Positions 29,101 through 38,370 of a stretch of DNA of 64,000 nucleotides are shown in pieces. Positions within the stretch are counted from its first letter, which is position 1; each line of letters opens with the position of its first letter. The stretch covers positions 62,001 to 126,000 of the forward strand of contig NZ_JAHLPM010000003.1 in NCBI RefSeq assembly GCF_018917865.1, in the 5' to 3' direction. Below the pieces are notes generated by a model, which saw only the letters and a program-made list of their open reading frames with translations, did not search any database and had not been told where the DNA came from. The stretch is from Tissierella simiarum. GTDB lineage: Bacteria; Bacillota; Clostridia; Tissierellales; Tissierellaceae. The translations under genes were made by a program, and so were the position numbers.

Positions 29101-30310
29101 AAAAGATTTTCCTATTTTTCAAAAAAAAATAAATGGTAATACTATAGTTTATTTAGATAATGCTGCTACTACTCACAAACCAAGGAAAGTTATAGAAAGT
29201 ATTGAGGAGTATAATAAAAATTACAATGGAAATCCTCACAGAGGAGCTCACTATCTAAGCATGGAGGCAACCAAGGTATATGAAGATTCAAGAAAAAAAG
29301 TAGCGGAATTTATAGGAGCTAAAAATGAAAATGAAATAGTGTTTACTAGAAATGCTACAGAGTCTTTAAACTTCTTAGCCTATTCCTATGGATTAAAGAA
29401 CCTAAAGAAAGGAGATGAAATACTTCTTTCTATTACAAATCATCATAGTAATATAGTTCCTTGGCAGATGGTAGCTCGAAAAACTGGAGCAAAACTTGTG
29501 TATTTAACCAGCGATGAAAATGGACAATTAATAAAAGAAGATATAGATAATAAAATTAATGAAAATACAAAGTTAATAAGTATATCACATGTAAATAACA
29601 TTTTTGGAACTATACACCCTGTTGAATATATAATTGAAAGAGCAAAACTATTTTCTTCAACAGTTATAATAGATGGCGCTCAAAGTGTCCCTCATTTGAA
29701 GACAGATGTAAAAAATCTAGATGCTGACTTTATAGTATTTTCTGGTCATAAAATGTTAGCTTCAATGGGGATAGGAGTATTATATGGAAAAGAAGAAAAT
29801 CTTCATAGATTAGATCCCTTTTTATTTGGTGGCGATATGATAGAATATGTAGATTTGTATGATACAACTTATGATGAAATACCCAATAAATTTGAAGCAG
29901 GAACACAAAATGTAGAAGGGGCTTTGTCTTTAATGGTTGCCATAGAGTATATTGAAAACATAGGAATGGACAAAATACAAAGTTTAGAAAAAGAACTTTT
30001 AAGTTATGCTTTGGCTAAATTAGAAGATAAGAAGTTTCTAAAACTTTATGGAGTAAAAGATTTGAATTATAGGACAGGGATAATACCTTTTAATGTAGAA
30101 GATGTTCATCCTCATGATGTAGCTACTATACTAGATAATTATAATATTGCAATAAGAGCTGGACATCATTGTGCACAACCTTTTATGAAACATATGGGGC
30201 TCAATTCTTCTTGTAGAGCAAGTCTTTATTTCTATAATACATTTGAAGATATAGATAGATTTGTAGAAGCTCTTGGGAAAGTAAGGGGGTATTTAAACTA
30301 TGAGTCTTAA
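29084..30310 (+). CDS. sufS: cysteine desulfurase SufS
   Basis: A 408-aa group II PLP-dependent cysteine desulfurase. It has YLDNAATTHKP at the N-terminus, the PLP Lys in SGHKMLASMG, and the catalytic Cys in NSSCRAS close to the C-terminus, preceded by RAGHHCAQP. It takes sulfur from cysteine and passes it to SufU. GTG 29084 is preferred because GGAGGGTGG (29070-29078) lies just ahead; this overlaps sufD by 17 bases. Confidence 0.93.
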   Translation: MRIDYKKDFPIFQKKINGNTIVYLDNAATTHKPRKVIESIEEYNKNYNGNPHRGAHYLSMEATKVYEDSRKKVAEFIGAKNENEIVFTRNATESLNFLAYSYGLKNLKKGDEILLSITNHHSNIVPWQMVARKTGAKLVYLTSDENGQLIKEDIDNKINENTKLISISHVNNIFGTIHPVEYIIERAKLFSSTVIIDGAQSVPHLKTDVKNLDADFIVFSGHKMLASMGIGVLYGKEENLHRLDPFLFGGDMIEYVDLYDTTYDEIPNKFEAGTQNVEGALSLMVAIEYIENIGMDKIQSLEKELLSYALAKLEDKKFLKLYGVKDLNYRTGIIPFNVEDVHPHDVATILDNYNIAIRAGHHCAQPFMKHMGLNSSCRASLYFYNTFEDIDRFVEALGKVRGYLNYES

Positions 30311-30728
30311 TGAAATATATACAGAGTTAATAAGATATCATAATAAAAATCGTGCAAATAAAAAAGAGATAAAGGATGCAACTATATCAGAAAGAGGACA
30401 CAACCCTAGTTGTGGTGATGATATAACTCTTTATATAAAAATAGATAAAGATATCATAATAGATGCAGGATTTACAGGAAGTGGTTGTGCAATATCTCAA
30501 GCTTCTACTTCTATAATGATTGATTTAATAAAAGATAAAAATATAAATGAAGTTGGGGATATATTAGAAACATTTTTAAAGATGATAAGAAAAGAAATGC
30601 AGGATGAGAACAAATTAGACCTGTTAGGAGATGCTTTCTATTTAAGGAATATATCCAACATGCCAGCAAGAGTAAAATGTGTAGTTTTACCTTGGCATTC
30701 ATTGAAAGTTTCATTAGAAAAATTATAA
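30300..30728 (+). CDS. sufU: SUF sulfur-transfer protein SufU
   Basis: A 142-aa IscU-like, zinc-containing sulfur acceptor that activates SufS in Gram-positive bacteria. The three conserved cysteines lie in NPSCGDD, GSGCAIS and VKCVVLPW. The segment after the second Cys has the spacing typical of SufU rather than IscU. The start overlaps sufS by 11 bases. This completes the order sufC-B-D-S-U. Confidence 0.93.
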   Translation: MSLNEIYTELIRYHNKNRANKKEIKDATISERGHNPSCGDDITLYIKIDKDIIIDAGFTGSGCAISQASTSIMIDLIKDKNINEVGDILETFLKMIRKEMQDENKLDLLGDAFYLRNISNMPARVKCVVLPWHSLKVSLEKL

Positions 30729-30745
30729 AGCATCATTATAAAATA

Positions 30746-30791
30746 ACTTAAAGGAATGAGGAGATATTTATATCTCCTCATTCCTTTAAGT
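30746..30791. terminator. bidirectional terminator between SUF operon and pepA
   Basis: A perfect 21-bp stem (30746-30766 with 30771-30791) and a 4-base TTTA loop. It is one of the strongest hairpins in the window. It overlaps the stop region of the convergent aminopeptidase gene, which ends at 30793. Confidence 0.9.
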
Positions 30792-30792
30792 G

Positions 30793-32253
30793 CTATTTAC
30801 ATTCACATTTCTTAGGTTCAAATCCTTTTATTAAATAATACAAAGTTTTTACTGGTACCCCTGTAGCACCTTTTGGAAGGTAGTCTTTGTCTGAAGAAAG
30901 ATAAGATGTACCTGCGATATCAAGATGTACCCATGGAGTATTATCTACAAACTCTTCAAGGAAAAGACCAGCAGTTATAGCACCAGCCCATCTTCCACCA
31001 GTATTTTTAAGGTCAGCAAAAGTTCCTTTAATCAATTCTTTATATTCATCATTACTTGGAAGTTGCCAAACAGGTTCACCAGCAATTTCAGAAGCTGCTT
31101 TAATATCATTCATAAGACATTCATTGTTTGTAACAGCACCTGTGTTTATGCTTCCTAAAGCTACCATACAAGCGCCAGTAAGAGTTGCTACGTCTATTAC
31201 CCCATCAGCCTTTACTACCTTTACAGCATACCATAATGCATCAGCTAAAGTTAATCTACCTTCTGCATCAGTATTTAATACTTCTATAGTTTTACCTGAC
31301 ATAGATCCGATAATATCTCCCGGCTTATAAGCACCACCAGAAATCATATTTTCACAAGCTGCTACAATAGCAACGACATTTTTCTTAAGTCCTGCCATGG
31401 CAACAGACTTCAGAGTACCAATAACAGAAGCAGCTCCTGCCATATCTGAATGCATAGTTTCCATACCACTTGAAGATTTAATTGAATATCCACCAGAGTC
31501 ATAAGTAAGTCCCTTGCCAACAAGAGCTAGTTTCTTATCGGATGTAGGGTCGCCTTTATAAGACATTACTATAAATTGAGGTTCTTTTTCAGAACCTTCT
31601 GCAACAGCTAAAAATGCTTCCATGCCCAGTTTCTTAATCTCTTCTTTTCCATAAATTTCAACTTTAACGCCAAGCTTCTCTAATTCATCTTTAGCACTAT
31701 TTGCAAGAACTTCAGGGGTCATATTTATAGCCGGTTCATTTACAAGGTTTCTCGCTAAAAATACACCTTCCATAAGAAGTTTTGATTCATTTATAGCCTC
31801 AAGAACTTTATCTTTCTTATCTTCTAGTACATTAAGGAAAACATCTTCTACAGTAGGGATAGTCTTCTTTTCAGAAAGATATTTTTCAAAACTATATTCT
31901 GATTGCAATAGTCCTTCAGTTATTGCTTGGATTGTGTTCTTATAGCAAAGATCTTTAAATTTAGGTACAGAAACTTCTACACTTGTAACTTTCAGTTTTA
32001 TTAGTTCTTTACCTACTTTAAAGAAAGCCTTTCTAAGGGAATCAGTAGTGACTTTTTCTTCTTCACCTAATCCTAATAGTAAAATCTTGTCTCCTGAGTA
32101 TGAAATATGGGAGTAAACCTCGCTAGAATTACCCTTAAACAATTCTTTTTTCTTTAAATAGGTATATAATTCATTACCGTCTTCTATTTTTTCTGCTTCT
32201 TTAAAAACAAGTATTATTTTTACTTCTCCACCTTTACCAAGATTAAAGTTCAT
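30793..32253 (-). CDS. pepA: leucyl aminopeptidase (M17 family)
   Basis: A 486-aa cytosolic metallo-aminopeptidase. The M17 signature NTDAEGRL is intact, as are the metal-binding GKGLTYDSGG segment and HSDMAGAASV. It removes N-terminal residues from peptides, and the catalytic domain forms the C-terminal two thirds. The ATG at 32253 is chosen because AAGGAGTGA lies just ahead; an in-frame ATG at 32277 has no site. Confidence 0.92.
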   Translation of the reverse strand: MNFNLGKGGEVKIILVFKEAEKIEDGNELYTYLKKKELFKGNSSEVYSHISYSGDKILLLGLGEEEKVTTDSLRKAFFKVGKELIKLKVTSVEVSVPKFKDLCYKNTIQAITEGLLQSEYSFEKYLSEKKTIPTVEDVFLNVLEDKKDKVLEAINESKLLMEGVFLARNLVNEPAINMTPEVLANSAKDELEKLGVKVEIYGKEEIKKLGMEAFLAVAEGSEKEPQFIVMSYKGDPTSDKKLALVGKGLTYDSGGYSIKSSSGMETMHSDMAGAASVIGTLKSVAMAGLKKNVVAIVAACENMISGGAYKPGDIIGSMSGKTIEVLNTDAEGRLTLADALWYAVKVVKADGVIDVATLTGACMVALGSINTGAVTNNECLMNDIKAASEIAGEPVWQLPSNDEYKELIKGTFADLKNTGGRWAGAITAGLFLEEFVDNTPWVHLDIAGTSYLSSDKDYLPKGATGVPVKTLYYLIKGFEPKKCECK

Positions 32254-32419
32254 TAAATCACTCCTTTCAAATATCAATTATAATTCTATCAGAGTATGGA
32301 AATAATTTCAAATAAAGCTATAAGATAATCTAATTAGAATTTTAATAAATTAATTATGCTAATGAAAATAAACATAGAGTAAAAGAGAATGACACTAATG
32401 GATATATATTCCTTTGTTA

Positions 32420-32448
32420 TTGACATAAGTTAAGATTGACTTTAGAAT
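32420..32448 (+). promoter_or_regulatory. sigma-A promoter of DUF445 gene
   Basis: TTGACA (32420-32425), a 17-base spacer and TAGAAT (32443-32448), 108 bases before the start codon. Confidence 0.7.
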
Positions 32449-32555
32449 AAGCTAAGAGGGATGTTGCTATAGTATAATAAAAACATCTTATATATAAATA
32501 GAATTAATAAATATAAAACAAATGGATAATATTATCAGCATGAGAGGTGGAAAAA

Positions 32556-34025
32556 ATGAAATTTATAATACCAGTCTTAGTCGGTGCAATTATAGGATAT
32601 ATTACTAATTGGCTTGCTATAAAAATGCTATTTAGGCCCTACAATGAGAAAAAGTTTTTAGGTGTACATATACCTTTTACACCAGGTCTTATTCCAAAAG
32701 AAAAAAGCAGAATAGCGAAAAGTGTAGGAGAGACAATAGGAGTACATCTTTTATCTCCAGAAATAGTTACAGAAGCTTTAGCTAGCGATAAAATGAGTAA
32801 TCAAATAAGGGCATGGATCGAACATAATATAAATAGTTTAAAACAAAGTGATAAAACTATTAAAACTTTCCTTATAAGCATGGGTGATGAAAATTATAAT
32901 AAATTACTAAATTCAGTAGAGAAAAAATTTACAGATTTTATCTGTTTCCAATTAAGAACTCAGAGATTTAAAGATAAGGTAATGGACTTAATTGAGAATA
33001 AAGTATTTGATCACTATAGTGATGATTTTTATAAAATTATAAAGGAAAAAGTAGAACTGTTAATGGAAGATATATCTTCATCAGTAGAAATAAAAGAAGC
33101 ATTAAAAAATGCTATAGATGATAAAATAAATAAATTAGAATATGATCAAAGAACTTTAAATGAAATAATTCCAGATAATGTTGTTCGTGGTTTTAAGCAA
33201 TATATCAATGAACACAGTGAAGATATTGGGAATGCATTGCGAGAAATGTTTGAAAATCCATTAATAAAAATAAAGATTAAAGATTCAATTGTCGAACTAG
33301 TCTTTAAAAATGTAAATAAAGTAATAACAATGTTTATGAGTCCTGAATTAATTTCAGAAAAGATATTTAAAGCAATAGAAAACTATATTAATAATCCACA
33401 AGTTGATGAAAACATTGCATTAATTATTAATGTTTCGATAGATAAATTGCTGCAAAGCAAAATATCAAATATAGCTTCTGATGTTTCATCAAAGATTAAT
33501 GATGAAGATATATCGAAGGTTTCAGATTTTATATTAAGCTATATTTCTAATAAAGAAAATCAAGGCAAAATACTTGGTATAATGGAAGAAAAAATGAGAT
33601 CTTCAGAGTCAGATATTAAGGAAAAGTTGTTAGGCTTTATATCTGAAAAGCTTGTGGATACTTTAAGTTCACAAGAACTATATGAAAATGTATTATTAAT
33701 TGTGCAAAGTATCATTGAAATGCTTATAAATAAGCCTATTTCATCTATGCTTGAAAATATTGACAAAACTACAATTATAAGTGTTACTAATTTCTCTAAA
33801 AATATTTTTAGCAACTTTGCAAAGAGTAAGTTGCCATATATCGTTGAGCAAATAAATATTTCAAAGGTTGTTGAAGATCAAATAAATAGTTTTGACGTAG
33901 CTTTTGCAGAAGAAATTATAATTGAAATAGCAAATAAGGAATTAAAAGCAATAACATGGCTTGGCGCACTTCTTGGAGGAATAATGGGTATATTATCACC
34001 TCTTTTACAGCTGCTTTACAAATAA
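32556..34025 (+). CDS. DUF445 family membrane protein (YheB-like)
   Basis: A 489-aa protein with the DUF445 layout: an N-terminal membrane segment (PVLVGAIIGYITNWLAIKML), the conserved FTPGLIPKEKSRIA motif, a long helical, charged middle region and a C-terminal membrane hairpin (WLGALLGGIMGILSPLLQLL). B. subtilis YheB is spore-associated, but the family function is unknown. The ATG at 32556 follows GAGAGGTGG. It is transcribed divergently from pepA. Confidence 0.85.
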   Translation: MKFIIPVLVGAIIGYITNWLAIKMLFRPYNEKKFLGVHIPFTPGLIPKEKSRIAKSVGETIGVHLLSPEIVTEALASDKMSNQIRAWIEHNINSLKQSDKTIKTFLISMGDENYNKLLNSVEKKFTDFICFQLRTQRFKDKVMDLIENKVFDHYSDDFYKIIKEKVELLMEDISSSVEIKEALKNAIDDKINKLEYDQRTLNEIIPDNVVRGFKQYINEHSEDIGNALREMFENPLIKIKIKDSIVELVFKNVNKVITMFMSPELISEKIFKAIENYINNPQVDENIALIINVSIDKLLQSKISNIASDVSSKINDEDISKVSDFILSYISNKENQGKILGIMEEKMRSSESDIKEKLLGFISEKLVDTLSSQELYENVLLIVQSIIEMLINKPISSMLENIDKTTIISVTNFSKNIFSNFAKSKLPYIVEQINISKVVEDQINSFDVAFAEEIIIEIANKELKAITWLGALLGGIMGILSPLLQLLYK

Positions 34026-34144
34026 ATTATTTTAGTATATGAAATAGTTTTTACATTAAAATTAAAAAGAGAGTATAGATAATTAAATAGAAAAGAATGA
34101 AAGATTAAAATGGTACCTATGTCAAGGACATAATAAAAAAAGAG

Positions 34145-34351
34145 TTAAGCAATAAGAAGATGATTTCTATATTGAATAGGGGTCATCTTCTTTAAATTCC
34201 ATTGATAACGATAGTTATTATAATACACGATATAGTGATTAATTTTAGCTTTCAATTCATCTAGTGTTTTACAAGACCTATAATCAACTTCATCTTTTAA
34301 ATGACCGATTAAATTAAACAAAGAATTATGTTGGTCTTCATCTATAAACAC
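34145..34351 (-). pseudogene. IS3-family transposase (orfB) C-terminal remnant
   Basis: A 68-codon frame resembling the end of an IS3/IS150-type DDE transposase: INHYIVYYNNYRYQW followed by MTPIQYR, the usual motif close to the C-terminus. The catalytic core and orfA are missing, and no terminal inverted repeats are visible. The 451-base gap from 34026 to 34476 holds only this remnant. Confidence 0.75.
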
Positions 34352-34476
34352 GAATAACTGTAGTAAAGCTTTTTATTATGCCCTAATTTGTATTATTTTT
34401 CTTATAAGGAAATAAAAGGAGTTGTGGAATTAATATAGAATAATTAATATAAGAAAAATAAAGGAGGTGTTTAAGT

Positions 34477-34686
34477 GTGAAAAAGGCAACAAGAATTTTA
34501 CTACTCCTTATGGTATGCGTTATGTTATTTGGATCTACATTAACTGTTCATGCTGCTGACTGTTGTCATAAGCCGAATGTAAGAACTAGGTATGAACGAG
34601 CTAATCCTGGTACATGGATAATTGAGTATTGCACTACATGTAAGGCTATTTATTCAAGAAAATGGGTACCGCAAGAAATTGATTAG
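34477..34686 (+). CDS. small secreted cysteine-containing protein
   Basis: A 69-aa precursor with a clear signal peptide (LLLLMVCVMLFGSTLTVHA, predicted cut after Ala26). The ~43-residue mature part has Cys29-Cys30 and Cys52-x-x-Cys55, suggesting disulfides or metal binding. It starts at GTG behind AAGGAGGTGT. I do not recognise the family; a peptide toxin, pheromone or cell-surface factor are all possible. A GC-rich hairpin follows directly. Confidence 0.7.
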   Translation: MKKATRILLLLMVCVMLFGSTLTVHAADCCHKPNVRTRYERANPGTWIIEYCTTCKAIYSRKWVPQEID

Positions 34687-34732
34687 ACAACAAAAAAATT
34701 GAATCACACATAATATTTTTAAACTAACATAG

Positions 34733-34790
34733 ATTGTCGTCGACCCTAGGTAGTGCAAAAACTCCGGGAGATCGACGACAATTTATTTTT
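34733..34790. terminator. GC-rich hairpin after secreted-protein gene
   Basis: An 11-bp perfect stem (34733-34743 with 34772-34782) enclosing a 28-base loop, followed by TTATTTTT. The arms and loop are GC-rich against an AT-rich background, and the loop is long for a plain terminator. Confidence 0.65.
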
Positions 34791-34900
34791 TATAATAGAT
34801 TGAAATTAGGGCAGGATTAAATTCCTGGTCTTTTTTTATTTTTGGAAGTATATATTTGTAACATATTTCTAAAACGAGGTATAAGAACAAAACTTCGTAT

Positions 34901-35239
34901 TCATATTAATATGAAAGATATTGCAATGATAACATTTTTATAAGTGGCCAGAATAAAAAGAATAAGTGCTATAAACTCTATTGAGACTGTAGATATCATT
35001 TTAAAAATTTGTTTTTTACTATATATATTCTTTTTATTCTTTAACTTTCGGCTCAAATCTACTAAATCTAATATAGTTATAATAGCGAAAACAATACATG
35101 CAATTATTCTAGTTACTATTTGTATATAGTAGCCTGTCTTGTTAGCCCAAATCACATTAGATTTAGTTAAATCTAAAATCAAAAATACCATAACTATAAG
35201 ATAAAGAATTTTATCTTTTAGAGATACTTTAGTAGACAT
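34901..35239 (-). CDS. hypothetical small membrane protein (112 aa)
   Basis: A 112-aa protein with three predicted membrane helices: about 11-25, 38-62 and 86-110. No recognised domain. GGAGA lies 12 bases ahead of the ATG, rather far. It is preferred over a shorter + frame in the same place because that frame has no ribosome binding site. Its role is unknown. Confidence 0.5.
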   Translation of the reverse strand: MSTKVSLKDKILYLIVMVFLILDLTKSNVIWANKTGYYIQIVTRIIACIVFAIITILDLVDLSRKLKNKKNIYSKKQIFKMISTVSIEFIALILFILATYKNVIIAISFILI

Positions 35240-35635
35240 TTATTAATATATTCTCCAATCTATTAATTTTGATAAAAATAATATAATTTGATATTAGAAA
35301 AATTTTTCTATTCATCCTTATACCTCATTCATATCACATAAAATTATACTTGTTATTATATTATGATACAATATTATCAAAATAGAGCATTGCATGCAAA
35401 CTGAAAATAAAACATTCTACAAAACTAAAAGCTGCATCAAACCCACCCAATACATTAACTTTAGACAAGCCTTAACCTATCTATTAATATAATTTACTAT
35501 ACTGCATATATAGAACCTTTCTATAAGCCTATACAAGCCTTAAAATAGTATATCGAATATTTTACTATATTTTAGCAGGAATTATTGATTATTTATAGAA
35601 ATGATAGGTAAATATGGTATGTGAGGTGTAATAAA
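35240..35635. other. AT-rich intergenic region
   Basis: About 400 bases between a leftward and a rightward small membrane-protein gene. No RNA gene, strong promoter or hairpin could be supported. Confidence 0.4.
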
Positions 35636-35932
35636 ATGAAAGATTCGAAAAGTTTAAGGAGAAATTTAATAAAATTAAATAAATTAATAATTATTCTAGG
35701 AGTTTTTATGGGAGTAATATGTTCAATTATTTTTACATACTTTCATATAAAAATTTTGCCTATTAGTGTTTATTTTTATAAAGAGACTATTTTATTTTTG
35801 TGTATGTTACTGCTGTATTTTTTAGTGAACTTATTTGAGATGAAAAAAATTAAGAGATTAGCAGGTATAGGAATAATTTTAAATATGATAAATTTAATAG
35901 GGTTTAAAGTAATTAATTTTATGATAAGATAA
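35636..35932 (+). CDS. hypothetical small membrane protein (98 aa)
   Basis: A 98-aa protein with a basic N-terminus (KDSKSLRRNLIKLNK) and three hydrophobic segments (about 17-37, 50-65, 75-95). No family recognised. The ATG at 35636 follows GTGAGGTG. A compact terminator lies immediately downstream, supporting expression. Confidence 0.6.
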   Translation: MKDSKSLRRNLIKLNKLIIILGVFMGVICSIIFTYFHIKILPISVYFYKETILFLCMLLLYFLVNLFEMKKIKRLAGIGIILNMINLIGFKVINFMIR

Positions 35933-35937
35933 AGAAA

Positions 35938-35962
35938 GGGACTTTTTAGTCCCTATTTTATT
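35938..35962 (+). terminator. terminator after 98-aa membrane protein
   Basis: GGGACT-TTTT-AGTCCC (35938-35953), followed by TATTTTATTT. Confidence 0.8.
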
Positions 35963-36314
35963 TGACGTCAAAAATTCGTCAAAAAATTTTTCATAAATTT
36001 AGTGTTATATAAATTTGTTTTCCAATGAGCCATTCTATATTAATGGCTATTTTACTGAATTTAAGTTTAAATGAGTAAATTTAATTTTAATTTAAAAATT
36101 ATGTCATATTTACTCTTAATATATGGTATTATATCCTTGGGAAAATGTAAAAGTTGGAATTATTATATATTATTTAAAATAATATATAATATTATCTTTG
36201 ATTTTTTTGCTGTTTTTTGATGAGGCGATAGAAAAGAAAAATTTAAATAGCTTTTAAAAAGCATTTGATAATATTTTATTTAAATTAAGAAATTATTTAT
36301 AGAGGTGATTTTAA
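35961..36314. other. intergenic region with palindromes upstream of SPFH operon
   Basis: The region begins with the palindrome TTTGACGTCAAA (35961-35972) and a second CGTCAAA. A 14-1-14 perfect AT-only palindrome (36162-36190) lies about 125 bases ahead of the SPFH start. I see no convincing promoter. Confidence 0.5.
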
Positions 36315-37619
36315 ATGGCAATTGTAGAAGTGGTAAAATATAATGGTAGTCCTGATGTATTTGCTTGGAAATATCCCAATGAAGAACTAGGAACTTGGAC
36401 ACAGGTTATTGTAAATGAATCTCAGGAAGCAATCTTATTCAAGGGAGGACAGGCTCTTGATTTATTACCAAGTGGAAGACATACTTTAGAAACTGCCAAT
36501 ATTCCATTTTTAAGTAAGATAATCAATCTTCCTTTTGGAAAACGTTCACCATTTACAGCAGAAATATGGTATATAAATAAAGTAAATTCTCTTGATATTA
36601 AATGGGGCACATCTTCACCTATACAGCTACAAGATCCTAAATATAAAGTGTTCATACCTGTTAGATCTTTTGGGCAATTTGGAATTCAGATCGAAGATTC
36701 TAAAAAATTTTTAATTAAACTAGTTGGAGTTCTTCCGAGTTTTGACAAGGAAAATCTTTTAAAATACTTTAGAGGACTATATTTAACAAAGGTGAAAGAT
36801 AGTATTTCTTCATATCTTATACATAAACAAATAAGTGTATTAGAGATAAATGCATATCTTGATGAGATATCAGAATATCTAAAAGAAAGGATACTGCCAA
36901 CTTTATCTGAATATGGAATTAAGCTATTAAACTTTTATGTAAACGATATAAATGTACCAGAAGATGATTCTGCTGTAATAAAGCTTAAAGAAGCTCTTGC
37001 AAAACGTGCAGAAATGGATATAGTAGGCTATAATTATGTACAACAACGTTCGTTTGATACGTTAGAGGGAGCAGCAACCAATCCAAGCTCAGGACAGTCA
37101 GGACTTATGGGAGCTGGAATAGGAATAGGAATGGGAGCCGGTGTAGGCGGAGTTATGGGTTCTCAATTTGCTGACTTAGTGCAGAATGTCAATACAACAG
37201 CACAAATGAAGAATTGTCCGAATTGTAATGCCCTTATTGAAGAGAAAAAGCGTTTTTGTAGCGAATGTGGTTACGATACCAATGAAAATAAACAGGAGAA
37301 AATTAAAGAAAAGAAAGAGACTGTCTGCAGTAATTGTGGAGCTAAGATGGATATAAATATAAAGTTCTGTCCAGAATGTGGTGATCTATATAATTCTTGC
37401 CCTAATTGTAAGGCAGATGTTCCAGAAGATGCTGAGATCTGTCATAAATGCGGAAATCCTATGCCTAAGCCTTGTCCTAGTTGTGGAGTACTTATTCAAA
37501 ATAGCAAAGCTAAATTTTGTGTTGAATGCGGAACATCTTTAATAAAAATATGTCCAAGTTGTAAGGCTGAAGCAAAAGAATCATCTAAATTTTGTCCTGA
37601 GTGTGGAAATAAATTATAG
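36315..37619 (+). CDS. SPFH-domain protein with five C-terminal zinc ribbons (YdjI-like)
   Basis: A 434-aa protein. Residues 1-240 form a YdjI/virion-core-like SPFH domain; a Gly/Met-rich hydrophobic stretch follows (about 268-285, GIGIGMGAGVGGVMG). The C-terminal ~130 residues carry five consecutive CxxC-x(n)-CxxC zinc ribbons (CPNCNA/CSECG, CSNCGA/CPECG, CPNCKA/CHKCG, CPSCGV/CVECG, CPSCKA/CPECG). SPFH proteins organise membrane microdomains, and B. subtilis YdjI helps recruit PspA/YdjG-H to the membrane. Most such proteins have one or two ribbons. The ATG follows AGAGGTGA. It heads a three-gene operon. Confidence 0.85.
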   Translation: MAIVEVVKYNGSPDVFAWKYPNEELGTWTQVIVNESQEAILFKGGQALDLLPSGRHTLETANIPFLSKIINLPFGKRSPFTAEIWYINKVNSLDIKWGTSSPIQLQDPKYKVFIPVRSFGQFGIQIEDSKKFLIKLVGVLPSFDKENLLKYFRGLYLTKVKDSISSYLIHKQISVLEINAYLDEISEYLKERILPTLSEYGIKLLNFYVNDINVPEDDSAVIKLKEALAKRAEMDIVGYNYVQQRSFDTLEGAATNPSSGQSGLMGAGIGIGMGAGVGGVMGSQFADLVQNVNTTAQMKNCPNCNALIEEKKRFCSECGYDTNENKQEKIKEKKETVCSNCGAKMDINIKFCPECGDLYNSCPNCKADVPEDAEICHKCGNPMPKPCPSCGVLIQNSKAKFCVECGTSLIKICPSCKAEAKESSKFCPECGNKL

Positions 37620-37649
37620 AGTTCATATACAAGAGATGGGAGGTACTAT

Positions 37650-38369
37650 ATGAGTAATAGAAATAAAGTTCTACCAAACATTATTATAGGATTAATTATA
37701 GTTATTGCTACGTTAGTAATATTTTTTATAGGATTTTCAGATAAAGGAAGAGAAACTATAGACTATGTTGCTCTCTGCTTTGTACTCATTTCAGAAATTG
37801 CTTTATTTGGAGGATTAATTCTAATATTGAATTGTAAAATGACTATGAGTAAAGCTTTTATAAGGTCAGGGATTATATCAACGTTAGTCATTTATTGGGG
37901 AATTACAGTGCTTATATCCTTGCTTTTAAAGTCCATGTTTCAAAATAATTTACGAGGATTCGTAACTATTCAAATTATTATAATGTGTATAGTTGCAATC
38001 ATCATTATTGGATTATTAGCAGTAGCTTCAAAAGTACATAATATAAATCAAAGAAATATAGAAAAAACAGCTTGGATGCAAAATAACGAAAATATAGTAA
38101 TTTCTTTAATAACAGATGAAAAACTTATTCCATATAAACAAAGTTTAAATAAATTATATGAAGCAATAAAATATAGTGATAAAATATCTTCTGATATTAC
38201 TAAAGACAAAGAAATCAATGTAGAATTAATTGAGCTATCCAATGAACTTAAAAAAGGTGATATAACTTTATTATCCCACCATGATGTTGAAGAAAAGGTA
38301 AATTCAATTCTTTCTCTTTTAAAAGAAAGAAATGCACTAGTAAAAGAGTCAAAAAAAGGGGGATTTTAA
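37650..38369 (+). CDS. membrane protein of unknown function (239 aa)
   Basis: A 239-aa protein with four hydrophobic segments in the first 125 residues and a charged, helical cytoplasmic tail (about 135-239) that may form coiled coil. No recognised family. It begins 30 bases after the SPFH gene with GGGAGG ahead and ends one base before the next start, so all three are probably translated together. Confidence 0.65.
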   Translation: MSNRNKVLPNIIIGLIIVIATLVIFFIGFSDKGRETIDYVALCFVLISEIALFGGLILILNCKMTMSKAFIRSGIISTLVIYWGITVLISLLLKSMFQNNLRGFVTIQIIIMCIVAIIIIGLLAVASKVHNINQRNIEKTAWMQNNENIVISLITDEKLIPYKQSLNKLYEAIKYSDKISSDITKDKEINVELIELSNELKKGDITLLSHHDVEEKVNSILSLLKERNALVKESKKGGF

Positions 38370-38370
38370 A

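Noticed and set aside
34944-35129. 61-codon plus-strand frame in the 34.9-35.2 kb region
   Set aside because: The minus-strand 112-aa frame in the same place is longer, has a membrane-protein pattern and a possible ribosome binding site.
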